From positions 124,001 to 188,000 of the forward strand of contig CAWHIX010000010.1 in NCBI GenBank assembly GCA_963829545.1: a stretch of DNA of 64,000 nt, in the 5' to 3' direction. The stretch comes from JAXGXJ01 sp963829545 (GTDB lineage: Bacteria > Actinomycetota > Thermoleophilia > RBG-16-64-13). Of the stretch, positions 1 to 11,606 are shown piece after piece. Each line of letters begins with the position of its first letter. The stretch's first letter is position 1. The notes under the pieces are model-generated. The model did no database searches. It saw only the letters and a program-made list of their open reading frames with translations, and had not been told where the DNA came from. Position numbers and translations under genes: made by a program.

Positions 1-1
1 C

Positions 2-1246
2 CTCGTTCTCACCAAAGAGGATGCCGACGGCCGGCTGATCCTTTCCCGCAAGCGGGCCAGGTTCGAGCGGGCGTGGCAGCGGATCGAGAAGGCTGCCGAA
101 GAGGGTACCCCGGTGTCCGGTAGCGTCATCGAGGTGGTAAAAGGCGGCCTCATCATCGATTTGGGCGTGCGCGGGTTCCTTCCCGCTTCGCTGGTCGATA
201 TCCGTCGCGTGGCCGATCTGGACGAGTTCCTGGGTCAGACGCTCGAATGCCGTGTGATCGAACTCAACCGTTTCCGCAACAACGTCGTGCTCAGCCGTCG
301 CGCCGTGCTTGAGGAAGAGCGCCGCGGCGTCCGGGAGCAGATCCTCGACCGCATGAACGTGGGCGACCTGGTCACAGGCACCATCTCCAATATCGTCGAT
401 TTCGGCGCGTTCGTAGACCTGGAAGGTATCGACGGCCTCATCCATATCTCTGAGCTCTCTTGGAGCCACGTGAACCATCCGTCGGAGGTCCTGACGATCA
501 GCCAGAAGGTCACCGTGCGCGTGCTCGACATCGACCGCGACCGGCAACGTATCTCCCTGGGGCTGAAGCAGACCCAGAAGGACCCCTGGCAGCAGGTGTT
601 CGAGAACCGGCAGGTCAACGAGATCGTCCACGGGCGAGTCACGAAGCTGGTCTCTTTTGGTGCCTTCGTGGAGATCGAAGAAGGAGTGGAGGGTCTCATC
701 CACATCTCCGAACTCGCCCAGCACCACGTGGAAGACCCCTCCGAGGTCGTGCGCCCGGGCCAGGATGTGAACGTGAAGATCATCGAGATCGACCCCGAGC
801 GGCGTCGTCTCTCGCTCAGTCTGAAGCGCTTGGAGCCCGAGTACCGCATCCATGAGGATGTGCTCGACGAGGAGGGCGAGGAGGGCCTGCTGGACGAAGA
901 GGCTCTCGCGGACGAGGGTTTGGCCGAGGGAGAGTCCTCGGCTGAGGAAACCGACACGGCCGAGGGAGCAGCTGAAGCAGAACCCGTCGTGACCGAGGAC
1001 GAAGCTGAAGCGGAGACTGAAGGGGTAGTCGCCCCGGAGGAGGCCGCCGACGAGGGTGGTGCCGAACAACCGGCGGAGCCCGAGGCCGAAGCGGTCGCCG
1101 CGGAGGAAGCTGAGGCCGAAGCAGCCGCCGATGAGGAACCCGCAGCAGCAGTCGCCGAGTCGGAGGAAGTGGCGGAAGCTGTTGCCGCCCCCGAAGATGG
1201 GTCGGGTGCCGAAGAGGAAGCCGGGGAAGAGGTCATCCCCAGCTGA
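2..1246 (+). CDS. rpsA: 30S ribosomal protein S1 (5' end cut by window edge)
   Basis: This is the C-terminal 414 residues of ribosomal protein S1, the RNA-binding protein that brings mRNA to the 30S subunit. The frame is open from base 2, so the true start lies outside the window. Visible are the end of S1 domain 1, then three complete S1 OB folds; the last two carry the classic cores DFGAFVDL...GLIHISELS and SFGAFVEIE...GLIHISEL. After the last domain (about residue 280) comes a tail of about 130 residues made almost only of Glu, Ala, Asp, Val and Gly, much longer than in Proteobacteria. Four S1 domains with an acidic extension fit the actinobacterial type. A strong terminator follows, so coaE is probably transcribed separately or by readthrough. 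Confidence 0.95.
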   Translation, partial: LVLTKEDADGRLILSRKRARFERAWQRIEKAAEEGTPVSGSVIEVVKGGLIIDLGVRGFLPASLVDIRRVADLDEFLGQTLECRVIELNRFRNNVVLSRRAVLEEERRGVREQILDRMNVGDLVTGTISNIVDFGAFVDLEGIDGLIHISELSWSHVNHPSEVLTISQKVTVRVLDIDRDRQRISLGLKQTQKDPWQQVFENRQVNEIVHGRVTKLVSFGAFVEIEEGVEGLIHISELAQHHVEDPSEVVRPGQDVNVKIIEIDPERRRLSLSLKRLEPEYRIHEDVLDEEGEEGLLDEEALADEGLAEGESSAEETDTAEGAAEAEPVVTEDEAEAETEGVVAPEEAADEGGAEQPAEPEAEAVAAEEAEAEAAADEEPAAAVAESEEVAEAVAAPEDGSGAEEEAGEEVIPS

Positions 1247-1275
1247 CGGGTCTCGAACCTTGCGTAGTGACACAT

Positions 1276-1305
1276 GGGGGCGCCTGAGGGCGCTCCCTGT
1301 TTTTT
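1276..1305 (+). terminator. Rho-independent terminator after rpsA
   Basis: A 9-bp GC stem (1276-1284 with 1289-1297, one G-T pair, loop TGAG) is followed by TGTTTTTT. It sits 30 nt after the rpsA stop and directly before the coaE ribosome binding site. This argues against the upstream in-frame ATG at 1274 as the coaE start, since that start would place the terminator inside the coding sequence. Confidence 0.85.
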
Positions 1306-1318
1306 CCCGGAGGGTGGA

Positions 1319-1978
1319 ATGACCGCAACGAGCGATCCCCGTGCGCCCGGCTCGGCTGATGCCGAGACCGGGCGTCGCATAGTCGCCGTCGGTCTGACCG
1401 GGGGCATCGGAGCCGGCAAGAGCACCACCCTCATGATGTTCGCCGAAGAGGGGGCGCTCACCCTTTCGGCGGACCTGATCGTCCACGATCTATACCGGCG
1501 GCCCGAGGTCGTCCAGCGCGTGGTGGAGCGCTTCGGTCCTGACGTGCTGGGGTCGGATGGGACCCTCGACCGCCGCCGTCTGGCGGGCGCGGTGCAGGGT
1601 AGACGGGAGGCGCTCCGCTGGCTGGAGGCACTCACGCATCCTCTGGTGGCCTCTGAGATAGAACGTTTCATAGGCGCGGCGCCGGATGGTTCCGTAGTGG
1701 TCTGCGAGGTGCCCTTGCTCTTCGAGTCGGGTTTCCAGGACAAGTTCGACATGATCGTCACGGTGGAGGCCGCCCGAGAGCAGCGCCTGCGCCGTTCGGC
1801 TCACCGCACTCCGCCGGAGGCCTTCCTCGAGTTCGAGCGTCTGCAGGCCTCGACCGAGGAGCGCGTGCAGGGAAGCGACTTGGTGTGCCGCAACGACGGT
1901 GACCTGGCGGCGCTGCGCACTTTCGTGCGCAGCGCCTACGCCCGGGCGGCGTCCTTGCTAGAGGATTCCGGCGGGTGA
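1319..1978 (+). CDS. coaE: Dephospho-CoA kinase
   Basis: CoaE phosphorylates the 3' hydroxyl of dephospho-CoA, the last step of coenzyme A synthesis, in the cytoplasm. The 219-residue product has the P-loop GLTGGIGAGKST near residue 24, the family's conserved HPLV (in THPLVASEIE) and the VCEVPLLFE strand in the middle. The start at 1319 is preceded by GGAGGG; the longer frame from 1274 would run through the rpsA terminator. Near the C terminus the usual arginine-rich lid (RLRRSAHRT) is present. The stop overlaps the next start (GTGA), indicating coupling to the lytic transglycosylase gene and uvrB. Confidence 0.93.
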   Translation: MTATSDPRAPGSADAETGRRIVAVGLTGGIGAGKSTTLMMFAEEGALTLSADLIVHDLYRRPEVVQRVVERFGPDVLGSDGTLDRRRLAGAVQGRREALRWLEALTHPLVASEIERFIGAAPDGSVVVCEVPLLFESGFQDKFDMIVTVEAAREQRLRRSAHRTPPEAFLEFERLQASTEERVQGSDLVCRNDGDLAALRTFVRSAYARAASLLEDSGG

Positions 1979-2606
1979 GGGTATACGAGGTGAGACGGAG
2001 TTCGAGACCCCGCCGGCTCTGGGTGTTCGTCCCCCTGGGGATCGTGGTCGTCATCGCCGCGCTCGTGTATGTGCTGGTGGCCCAACGCATGGTCGTGCCC
2101 GGGCTGACGGAGCGTCTGTATCCCATCAAGTATCAGGAGGGCATCAGCCCGAGTGGCGGAGCGCTACGGCGTCGATCCTTACCTCATCGCGGCCGTCGCG
2201 CGTACCGAGAGCGGATACGACCCGGAGGCCGTGTCGCACGCGGGAGCGGTGGGAGTGATGCAGCTCATGCCCGATACGGCGGAGTGGATCGTGGGGCTGG
2301 AGGGCTGGAAGGGCGGGGAGGAGCCCGACCTGACAGATCCCGACGACAATCTGGAACTGGGGGCCTTCTACCTCGCGTACCTGCTGGAGCGCTTCGACGG
2401 CGACAGGCGAGCGGCGATAGCGGCGTACAACGCCGGCCCGAACGTCGTGGCACAGTGGGTGTCCGCCGGCGACGGCGGCGGAGCTCGATCTCGAGGACGT
2501 GCGCTTCCCGGAGACGCGAACGTTCGTGGAGCGTGTGGAGGAGTCCGTCGCTCTCTACAAGCAGGTCCACCCCGGCATCTTCGCCGAACAGGCGGGAGGG
2601 GGATGA
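1975..2606 (+). CDS. Membrane-anchored lytic transglycosylase (SLT family), broken by two frameshifts
   Basis: A soluble-lytic-transglycosylase-type murein hydrolase that would cleave glycan strands, releasing 1,6-anhydro-muropeptides. An N-terminal signal anchor (about residues 16-36) leads into the catalytic fold: AERYGVDPYLIAAVARTESGY holds the catalytic Glu, followed by GVMQLMP and AIAAYNAGP, and the C-terminal block RFPETRTFVERV. These pieces lie in three different frames. The breaks are near 2148-2150 (CCC run) and 2471-2484; removing one base at each restores a continuous protein of about 210 residues. The gene starts inside the coaE stop and ends in an ATGA overlap with uvrB. Sequence error is more likely than decay, because all family motifs survive on both sides of each break. 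Confidence 0.8.
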
Positions 2607-4597
2607 ACGATTTCGCCATCCAGGCGGACTACGAACTCAAGGGCGACCAGCCGGAGGCGGTAGCTGCGCTCTTGGGGGGGCTTAGGCGTGGGGACCGCTT
2701 CCAGACTCTGCTGGGCGTGACCGGGTCGGGTAAGACCTTCACCATGGCCAATCTCATCGCCCAGATGGGCAGACCCGCTCTGGTCATGGCCCCCAACAAG
2801 ACCCTTGCCGCGCAACTCTGCAACGAGTTCCGGGAGTTCCTTCCCGACAATGCAGTGGAGTATTTCGTCTCGTACTACGACTACTACCAGCCCGAAGCCT
2901 ATCTCCCCGCCAGCGACACCTACATCGAGAAGGACTCTTCTATCAACCAGGAGATCGACCGGCTCCGCCATGCCGCCACCAGCAGCCTGCTCATGCGCCG
3001 GGACGTGGTCATCGTGGCGTCTGTCTCCTGCATCTACGGTCTCGGCTCGCCGGCCGAATACCTGGGCCAAGTGGTCCTCCTCAAAGAGGGAGACGAGGTC
3101 AGCCGCGACGAGGTCTTCGCCAAGCTGGTCAAGATCCACTACGAGCGCAACGACGTGGGCTTCAGCCGGGGCAAGTTCCGCGTACGGGGCGACAGTTTCG
3201 AGGTGTGGCCTGCATACGAGGACTACGCCCTGCGGGTGAGCCTGTGGGGGGACCAGGTGGAGGAGATAGTCAAAGTCGACCCTGTGACCCAGGAGGTCGT
3301 GGCCCGCCTCGCCACTACGGCTGTCTACCCGGCTACCCACTTCGTTACCAGCGAGGACGCCGTCGAACGTTCCCTGGGGGAGATCGCCGCCGAACTCGAG
3401 CAACGCACGGCCGAACTCGAAGCACAGGGCAAGCAGCTGGAGGCCTTTCGGCTGCGCCAGCGGACGCAGTACGACATGGAGATGCTGCGGGAGTTGGGCT
3501 ACTGCAATGGCATCGAGAACTACTCGCGCATCCTGTCGGGAAGGCAACCGGGAGAGCCCCCTTACACGCTGCTCGACTTCTTTCCCCAGGACTTCGTCGT
3601 GTTCATCGACGAGTCGCACATGACCGTGCCCCAGCTGCACGCCATGTATGAGGGAGACCGCAGCCGTAAGACCATGCTGGTGGAGCACGGCTTCCGCCTT
3701 CCCTCGGCTCTCGACAACCGTCCCCTGCGCTTCGAGGAGTTCATGGAGCGGGTGCCCCAGGTGGTCTTCGTGTCGGCGACGCCGGGAGAGTGGGAGACCT
3801 CGGTCTCCTCACAGGTAGTGGAACAGCTTGTGCGTCCGACCGGTCTGGTCGATCCAGCGGTCGAAGTACGGCCCACGCGCCATCAGATCGACGATCTCAT
3901 GAACGAGGTCCGCGCCCGCGTGGAGAAGGGGCAGCGTACGCTGGTGACCACCCTGACGAAGAAGATGGCCGAGGATCTGACCGACTATCTGCTGGAGATG
4001 GGCTTCAAGGTCCGCTATCTCCACTCCGAGGTCGACACCCTGGAGCGCATCCGTACCGTCAGGGAGCTGCGGCTGGGGGAGGTGGATGTGCTCGTGGGCA
4101 TCAACCTGCTGCGCGAAGGACTCGACCTGCCCGAGGTGACGCTGGTCGCCATCCTCGATGCCGATAAGGAAGGCTTTCTGAGAGGCGCGACGGCTCTCAT
4201 CCAGACCATCGGCCGGGCTGCTCGCAACGTGGAGGGCACCGTCATCATGTACGCGGACAAGCGCACGGCGGCCATGGACCGTGCCATCAGCGAGACAGAG
4301 CGCAGGCGTGCGGCTCAGGTCGCGTTCAATCAGGAGCACGGCATCGAACCGCGGACCATCGTCAAGGGCGTCTCCGACATAGCAGAGCTGCTGGGTATCA
4401 GCGGTAGCGTGCCCTACAAGGAGCGCCGGCGGACGGCGCGGGGCGAGGAGATGTCGGCCGAAGAGGTGGAGAAGCTCATGGCCACCCTGGAGGAGGAGAT
4501 GTTCGAGGCGGCGGAGGATCTGCGCTTCGAGTATGCAGCGCGACTGCGGGACGAGATCAAGGATCTGGCCCGGGAATTGGCCCGTCTCCGCAGGTAG
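2603..4597 (+). CDS. uvrB: UvrABC system protein B (excinuclease subunit)
   Basis: UvrB is the helicase-like damage-verification subunit of nucleotide excision repair; UvrA loads it and it recruits UvrC. The 664-residue product shows Walker A GVTGSGKTFT (about residue 36), the beta-hairpin motif YYDYYQPEAY that grips damaged DNA, Walker B FIDESH, helicase motifs including GINLLREGLDLPEV and QTIGRAARN, and a C-terminal UVR domain that contacts UvrC. The start ATG overlaps the stop of the transglycosylase gene (ATGA), so the much longer upstream open frame is not part of this gene. Length is normal for the family. Confidence 0.96.
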   Translation: MNDFAIQADYELKGDQPEAVAALLGGLRRGDRFQTLLGVTGSGKTFTMANLIAQMGRPALVMAPNKTLAAQLCNEFREFLPDNAVEYFVSYYDYYQPEAYLPASDTYIEKDSSINQEIDRLRHAATSSLLMRRDVVIVASVSCIYGLGSPAEYLGQVVLLKEGDEVSRDEVFAKLVKIHYERNDVGFSRGKFRVRGDSFEVWPAYEDYALRVSLWGDQVEEIVKVDPVTQEVVARLATTAVYPATHFVTSEDAVERSLGEIAAELEQRTAELEAQGKQLEAFRLRQRTQYDMEMLRELGYCNGIENYSRILSGRQPGEPPYTLLDFFPQDFVVFIDESHMTVPQLHAMYEGDRSRKTMLVEHGFRLPSALDNRPLRFEEFMERVPQVVFVSATPGEWETSVSSQVVEQLVRPTGLVDPAVEVRPTRHQIDDLMNEVRARVEKGQRTLVTTLTKKMAEDLTDYLLEMGFKVRYLHSEVDTLERIRTVRELRLGEVDVLVGINLLREGLDLPEVTLVAILDADKEGFLRGATALIQTIGRAARNVEGTVIMYADKRTAAMDRAISETERRRAAQVAFNQEHGIEPRTIVKGVSDIAELLGISGSVPYKERRRTARGEEMSAEEVEKLMATLEEEMFEAAEDLRFEYAARLRDEIKDLARELARLRR

Positions 4598-4772
4598 CTG
4601 CTAGCGGACCCACGGGTGGCACGTGCGTGCTCCAGCTGCGCGCAGAAGCCTGCGATTCTTCCGCATCCACGCGCCTCCCGTGGGCGCCCTCACCGTCACC
4701 AACGCCCGTCAGGCCACTTCTCGCTGGTAACAAGGGAGCCGCCGGGCCGCCGCGCGCGACACACCTTGGCCG

Positions 4773-5429
4773 TCAGTCCAGGCCGGCCGACTCCACCTCT
4801 GTCAAGCTGCTCACTATCCTCAGGAGGTCGGGCGGGCTCACTGTGCGGGGCAGACTCACCCGTAGGTGAAGCGTGTCGGCGTCGTTCTCGCCGGGCACCA
4901 CTGCCATCTCTTTCACGGTCACGTGAGCCTGCTCCAGGGCCGAGAGGAGCACGGTCAGGGGGGTGTAGCCGCCCGAACGGAAGCGGACCTTCACGCCTGC
5001 CGCTGTCGCTACGCGCTTGTAGAGGATGCGCTTCTCGATCAGGCCGAGGACGTACAGGCTGACGATCACTGTTACCGTGGTGACCAGGGCCGCGCTGTAG
5101 AAGCCCTGACCCACGGTCAGGCCCACCGCTGCCACCGCCCACAGACTCGCGGCCGTCGTCAGGCCGCGCACGGTCACCCCGTAGCGGACTATGGCCCCGG
5201 CGCCCAGGAAGCCTATGCCGGTGACTACCTGGGCGGAGATGCGATTGGGGTCGTGGTCGGTTCCCTCCAGCCCGTAGGACGAGGCCAGCGTGAAGGCCGC
5301 CGCTCCAACGGCGACGAGGATGTGGGTGCGAAAGCCGGCCGAGTGCTCGCGGATCTCACGCTCGAGACCGATAAGCCCTCCGAGGACGAGAGCGAGCAGT
5401 ATGCGGATGACCACGTCGAGCAAGGACAT
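4773..5429 (-). CDS. mgtC: MgtC/SapB family membrane protein
   Basis: A 218-residue protein with about five N-terminal hydrophobic segments and a soluble C-terminal domain of about 75 residues. The motifs GGLIGLEREI and GIGFLGAGAI, with a conserved charged pair in the membrane region, identify the MgtC/SapB family. MgtC proteins are linked to growth under magnesium limitation and acid stress, and in some pathogens to inhibition of the F-ATPase; the role here is not established. The gene converges with uvrB. A TAGTAT hexamer ends 6 nt before the ATG, suggesting a leaderless transcript. A winged-helix gene lies just upstream on the same strand. Confidence 0.88.
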   Translation of the reverse strand: MSLLDVVIRILLALVLGGLIGLEREIREHSAGFRTHILVAVGAAAFTLASSYGLEGTDHDPNRISAQVVTGIGFLGAGAIVRYGVTVRGLTTAASLWAVAAVGLTVGQGFYSAALVTTVTVIVSLYVLGLIEKRILYKRVATAAGVKVRFRSGGYTPLTVLLSALEQAHVTVKEMAVVPGENDADTLHLRVSLPRTVSPPDLLRIVSSLTEVESAGLD

Positions 5430-5435
5430 GCATCC

Positions 5436-5441
5436 ATACTA
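5436..5441 (-). promoter_or_regulatory. Candidate -10 of a leaderless mgtC promoter
   Basis: On the minus strand TAGTAT is followed after 6 nt by the mgtC ATG, with no Shine-Dalgarno sequence in that gap. The same arrangement is seen at several other genes in this window. No convincing -35 element is visible. Confidence 0.45.
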
Positions 5442-5520
5442 GGAGGCGAGCGTTCCGCTGACAAGGAGCGACCACCCTTGAGTGTGGGCGCTCTGCTGCA
5501 GCGAGTGACAGAGGAGCCGG

Positions 5521-5814
5521 CTAGCGCATGAGCGCGCCGGCGGCCGATTGCGTGGCGGGAGACCCCGGCTTTCTGATGTGTTCCGCTCGAGCGAAGCCAA
5601 CGTGGGTTAGAGCAACGTGACCGAGAGTGGACCACTCCAGCACACCCTTGTCGGTCCAGAAGTCACAGCAACGCTCCGCCTCCTCGTCGCCCAGACCGAG
5701 GTATTTCTGGATCTCGCGAAAGGACACGGGGGTCTTCGCTTCACAGTCAGCTAGCAGGTAGACGGCCCGCAGATACTGTTGCTCCGCTTGGCCGATCGCT
5801 TCCCTTAGCACCAT
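5521..5814 (-). CDS. Small winged-helix-like hypothetical protein
   Basis: I do not recognise a named family. The 97-residue product (from the ATG at 5814) reads like a single winged-helix domain: a helix AEQQYLRAVYLLADC, a putative recognition region FREIQKYLGLGDEEAERCCDFW, and a wing-like segment KGVLEWSTLGHVALTHVGF, the layout of DtxR/MarR-type readers. Two adjacent cysteines sit at the centre. The frame is open further upstream, so the start is uncertain; GGCGGAG lies just before the chosen ATG. It is upstream of mgtC on the same strand with 91 nt between them, so it may regulate mgtC or itself. A DNA-binding role is inference. Confidence 0.6.
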   Translation of the reverse strand: MVLREAIGQAEQQYLRAVYLLADCEAKTPVSFREIQKYLGLGDEEAERCCDFWTDKGVLEWSTLGHVALTHVGFARAEHIRKPGSPATQSAAGALMR

Positions 5815-6123
5815 CACTCCGCCTTTCGGGCGACGGCCGACGCCATTCCGTTCGTGGGTGACGGCCGGCAAACGTGCTGGCCTCGGTGTGATTCCCTCTG
5901 AGCCTATGGGTCGCTCGTTACGAGCAGGTAACGGATGGGTAACGGGGGCCTGATAGAAACCTGAATGGCTTGCACATCGAATCTACGCAAGTTGCCGCGT
6001 CACTCATGAGGTCCTGTATTTGGCGCGGAAGGGATGGGCTGGAATAATGTCGCGGAGTGCATGGACACATTCCGGGACGGCCCCGCGGCCGGTCCGCACA
6101 AGACCCTACGGAAGGACAAGGGC
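5815..6123. other. Divergent intergenic region between the winged-helix gene and leuS
   Basis: About 300 bases without a gene. It holds an odd-length perfect palindrome GCTCGTTACGAGC at 5913-5925, two direct copies of GGTAACGG / GGGTAACGG at 5927-5934 and 5937-5946, and a bulged hairpin at 6075-6095 (GGAC-GGCC pairing with GGCC-G-GTCC) about 30 nt before the leuS start. The palindrome could be an operator for the adjacent winged-helix protein and the hairpin could belong to a leuS leader; neither is proven. Confidence 0.4.
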
Positions 6124-8704
6124 ATGGCGCGCAAGTACGACCCCGAGCGTATAGAGACAAAGTGGCAGAAGGTCTGGGACGAGCAGAAGACTTTCATCGT
6201 CTCCAACCCGATGGGCGGGGGCGGGGCCGGCAAGGGTGCCGAAGCCACCTACATCCTGGAGATGTTCCCCTATCCGTCGGGCAGCGCGCACATGGGACAC
6301 GTGAAGAACTACACCATGGGCGACGTGATAGCCCGCTTCCGCCGCCATCAGGGGCAGAAGGTGCTCCACCCCATGGGATACGACGCCTTCGGGCTGAACT
6401 CGGAGAACATGGCCATCAAGACAGGCGAACCGCCGGCCAAGTTCACCGAGGAGGCCATCGCCACCATCAACCGGCAGTTGCGCCGGCTGGGGGTGTCCAT
6501 CGACTGGACGCGGGAGGTGGTCACCTCGCGGCCCGAATACTACAAGTGGACGCAATGGCTGTTCCTGCAGCTCTACAAGAAGGGTCTGGCCTACAAGAAG
6601 GAGGCGCCAGTCAACTGGTGCCCCTCCTGCCAGACCGTCCTGGCCAACGAACAGGTGCTCGAGGGCACGTGCGAGCGGTGCGACACGCTCGTGGAGGCCA
6701 AGAAACTGACCCAGTGGTTCTTCCGCATCACCGACTACGCCGAGCGACTGCTGGAGGACTTCGACAAGCTCGATTCCTGGCCGGAGCGGGTCATCACCAT
6801 GCAGCGCAACTGGATCGGCAAGTCCGTGGGGGCGGACGTGGTCTTCACCATCGCCCCCGAAGGAGCGGGAGGCGGCGACGCGGCCGCCGCCCCACCGGCC
6901 GAAGAGCCCTGGCATCGACGTGACCGTCTTCACCACCCGTCCCGACACGCTCTTCGGAGCCACCTTCTTCATCCTGGCTCCCGAGCATCCGCTGGTCGAT
7001 GAATTGGTCGCCGGGACTCCGCAAGAGCAGGAGGTGAAGCGCTACGTGGCCAAGGCCATGGCCACTTCAGCCATCGAACGGGCCAGCGTGGAGAAGGAGA
7101 AGACGGGGGTCTTCACTGGCCGCTACGCAATCAACCCGGTGACCGGAGGGCTCATCCCCATCTACGTGGCCGACTACGTGCTCATGGACTACGGCACGGG
7201 CGCCATCATGGCCGTTCCCGGTCACGACGAGCGCGACTTTGCCTTTGCGCAGCGGTACGGCCTGGAGGTCGTCGAGGTCATTGCCAGCCCCGACGATGTC
7301 AAGGACGACAAGGGTAGGCTGACCCAGGCCTACAGCGGAGACGGTCTCTTGGTCAACAGTGGGCCGTTCGACGGGCTCAGCAAGGCTGACGGCATCATCA
7401 AGGTCACGGAATGGCTGAAGGAGCAGGGCAAGGCCGACTTCGCCGTCAACTACAAGCTGCGCGACTGGCTGGTGTCGCGTCAGCGCTACTGGGGCGCACC
7501 CATTCCCATCGTCTACTGCGAAGCCTGCGGTGAGGTGCCCGTTCCCGAGGACCAGTTGCCGGTGCTCCTGCCTGATATCACCGACTACGCTCCCAAGGGC
7601 AAGTCGCCTCTGGCTGCGGCCACTCAGTGGGTAGAGACCGCCTGTCCCACCTGTGGAGGGCCGGCCAAACGCGAGACGGACACCATGGACACTTTCGTGG
7701 ATTCGTCGTGGTACTACCTACGCTACGCCTCCCCCTGGAGGGACGACGTGGCCTTCGACCGCGACGCAGTGGACTACTGGCTGCCGGTGGACCAATACAT
7801 CGGCGGCGTGGAGCACGCCATCCTGCACCTCATGTACTCCCGCTTCTTCACCAAGGTGCTCTATGATCTCGACCTGGTGAGCTTCGAGGAACCGTTCCGC
7901 AGGCTCTTCACGCAGGGCATGATCTACTACAAGGGCGCCAAGATGTCCAAGAGCAAGGGCAACGTGGTCAACCCCGACGAGCACGTGGCCCGCTACGGCG
8001 CCGACTCTCTGCGCAGCTATATCCTCTTCATGGGCCCGGGGGAGAGCGACGGGGAGTGGAACGACCAGGGCATCGAGGGCATCTACCGCTTCCTGGGCCG
8101 GGTGTGGAGGCAGGTGACGGATGCGATCGATGAGGGCCTGCTTGCGGTAGACGGGGAAGGCCGGGCCGCGAGTCCCGTTGCTGAGGAAGACCTGGCTCCA
8201 GAGGAGAAGGCCCTGCTGGTGAAGGTCAACCAGACCGTCCAGAAGGCAACGGTGGATATCGGCGAACGCTTCCATTTCAACACCGCTCTGGCGGCCATCA
8301 TGGAGCTCAACAACGATGTCGGAACGGCCCGCTCCGGGGGGATGTCGGCCACGGGGTCGGGCCGCAAGGTCTTGGCTTTGGCCCTGGAGATCATGGTCCG
8401 TCTGCTCGAGCCATTCGCCCCGCACATGGGGGCAGAGCTATGGGAGATGATGGGCCACGAAAGCATCTGGGACGCTCCCTGGCCTGAAGCGGATCCCCGC
8501 TTCCTCGAGGCGGACACGGTGGAGTTGGCTGTGCAGATCAACGGCAAGGTCAGAGATCGCGTGGTGGTAGCCCGCGACGCATCCACATCGGAGGTACTCG
8601 CGGCCGCAAAGGCGTTGCCCGGCGTGGCCAAGTACCTGGAGGGTGTGGCCGTGGTCAAGGAAGTCGTGGTGCCGGGACGGCTCGTGAGCCTGGTGGTGAA
8701 GTAG
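6124..8704 (+). CDS. leuS: Leucine--tRNA ligase, one frameshift
   Basis: Class I aminoacyl-tRNA synthetase charging tRNA-Leu. Seen in order: the HIGH-type motif GSAHMGH (about residue 55), a zinc ribbon (CPSC...CERC), the CP1 editing domain with TTRPDTLFG and the specificity Asp in MDYGTGAIMAVPGHDERD, YWGAPIP, a second Cys4 cluster, KMSKSKGN, and the anticodon-binding C terminus. The start at 6124 has GGAAGGA 7 nt upstream; the open frame reaches back to 6034 but without family similarity. The frame shifts at the CCC run 6907-6909; deleting one C joins the halves as AEEPGIDVTVF. The restored length of about 859 residues is normal, and essentiality argues that the break is a sequence error. 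Confidence 0.93.
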
Positions 8705-8737
8705 GAGGAGACTGCCGGGCCCCGGGGGGTGGCTCTC

Positions 8738-9268
8738 ATGAAGGTGACGCTATTAGCCATCGGTCTGGCTCTTGTAGTCCTGACCGCTTCGGGCGGTCTG
8801 TTGGCCTGCACGTCTGATACCGTCACCACGGCATCCAGCACGTCTACGACTCTCGCCCCTGGGCAGATGACGTTCGACACGCTGACCCAAAGGTTCGAGC
8901 GACTCGTCGGCATGGAAGACCTTCCCGGGACTCTCCCCTACACGCTTATGACCGCGGAGGAGATCGCCTGGATATGGGAGGCCACAGCATCGGCGGAGAT
9001 AGAGCACGCCCGAGGATACAGATTCACGAACGGCGACCTGGTCATCCTGTTCTTCCTGGATCCGAAATCCGTCGACTCGGGGGACAAGCTCGGGCAGACT
9101 CTCGCCGCGCGGGCGGAGGAGGAATACCTCAAGAGCATGGAAGGGGTCTGGGCTTTCGCTGACGGAGATTTCGGCTATGTGGTGGTATCCGACGAGTACC
9201 GCGCCGATCTGGGACGTCTGGCCCATTGGGCCAGGGCGGCTCATGAACTGCTGTTCGAGGAGGACTGA
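8738..9268 (+). CDS. Predicted lipoprotein of unknown function
   Basis: A 176-residue secreted lipoprotein candidate. The N terminus has a Lys, a hydrophobic stretch and a lipobox ending LLAC near residue 24, then a Thr/Ser-rich linker (TTASSTSTT) typical of exported proteins in this genome. The rest is a soluble alpha/beta domain without a motif I recognise. The ATG at 8738 is preferred over the GTG at 8729 because GGGGGG lies just before it. It follows leuS by 33 nt on the same strand and ends before a terminator shared with the convergent acs gene. Confidence 0.65.
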   Translation: MKVTLLAIGLALVVLTASGGLLACTSDTVTTASSTSTTLAPGQMTFDTLTQRFERLVGMEDLPGTLPYTLMTAEEIAWIWEATASAEIEHARGYRFTNGDLVILFFLDPKSVDSGDKLGQTLAARAEEEYLKSMEGVWAFADGDFGYVVVSDEYRADLGRLAHWARAAHELLFEED

Positions 9269-9340
9269 CCGGCTCGGACCGGTGGCGTGAAACTGGGGCG
9301 ATGGACTCTCGGGCGTTACTTCCTTCTGAGGGGGAACAAG

Positions 9341-9366
9341 AAGGGGCGGCCTTGCGGCCGCCCCTT
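9341..9366. terminator. Bidirectional terminator between lipoprotein gene and acs
   Basis: AAGGGGCGGCC pairs perfectly with GGCCGCCCCTT around the loop TTGC (11 bp). It lies between two convergent genes and has A on one side and T on the other, so it can serve both. The U-tracts are short. Confidence 0.75.
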
Positions 9367-9390
9367 CGCGGTTCTGCTTTGAGACGAACC

Positions 9391-11352
<1,962 letters not shown>

Positions 11353-11606
11353 AATGTCCTCCGCTATTTCCCGATTGGAACACAACAAAGCCACCCCTCG
11401 AGAGAGGGGGCGATGGCCACCAGCCAGAATAACATATGACTCCCCGAAGTAGATATCCGATGCTCATGCAACGATATGAGTAATTGCCGCTTTTTGTGTG
11501 AGTAGACAGGCAGGTGCGCGGGGTATCATGGGTCCAGGGTCACGGCTGGACCGACGGCCGTCTCCCAGAACGACGGTCTCGTTGGTCGGCGATCGGAGGA
11601 GGACGG

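Noticed and set aside
6034..6123. T-box leader upstream of leuS
   Set aside because: GGGACGGCCCCGCGG faintly resembles the T-box sequence, but the invariant A is missing, no specifier loop or terminator could be identified, and the match is within what GC-rich sequence gives by chance.
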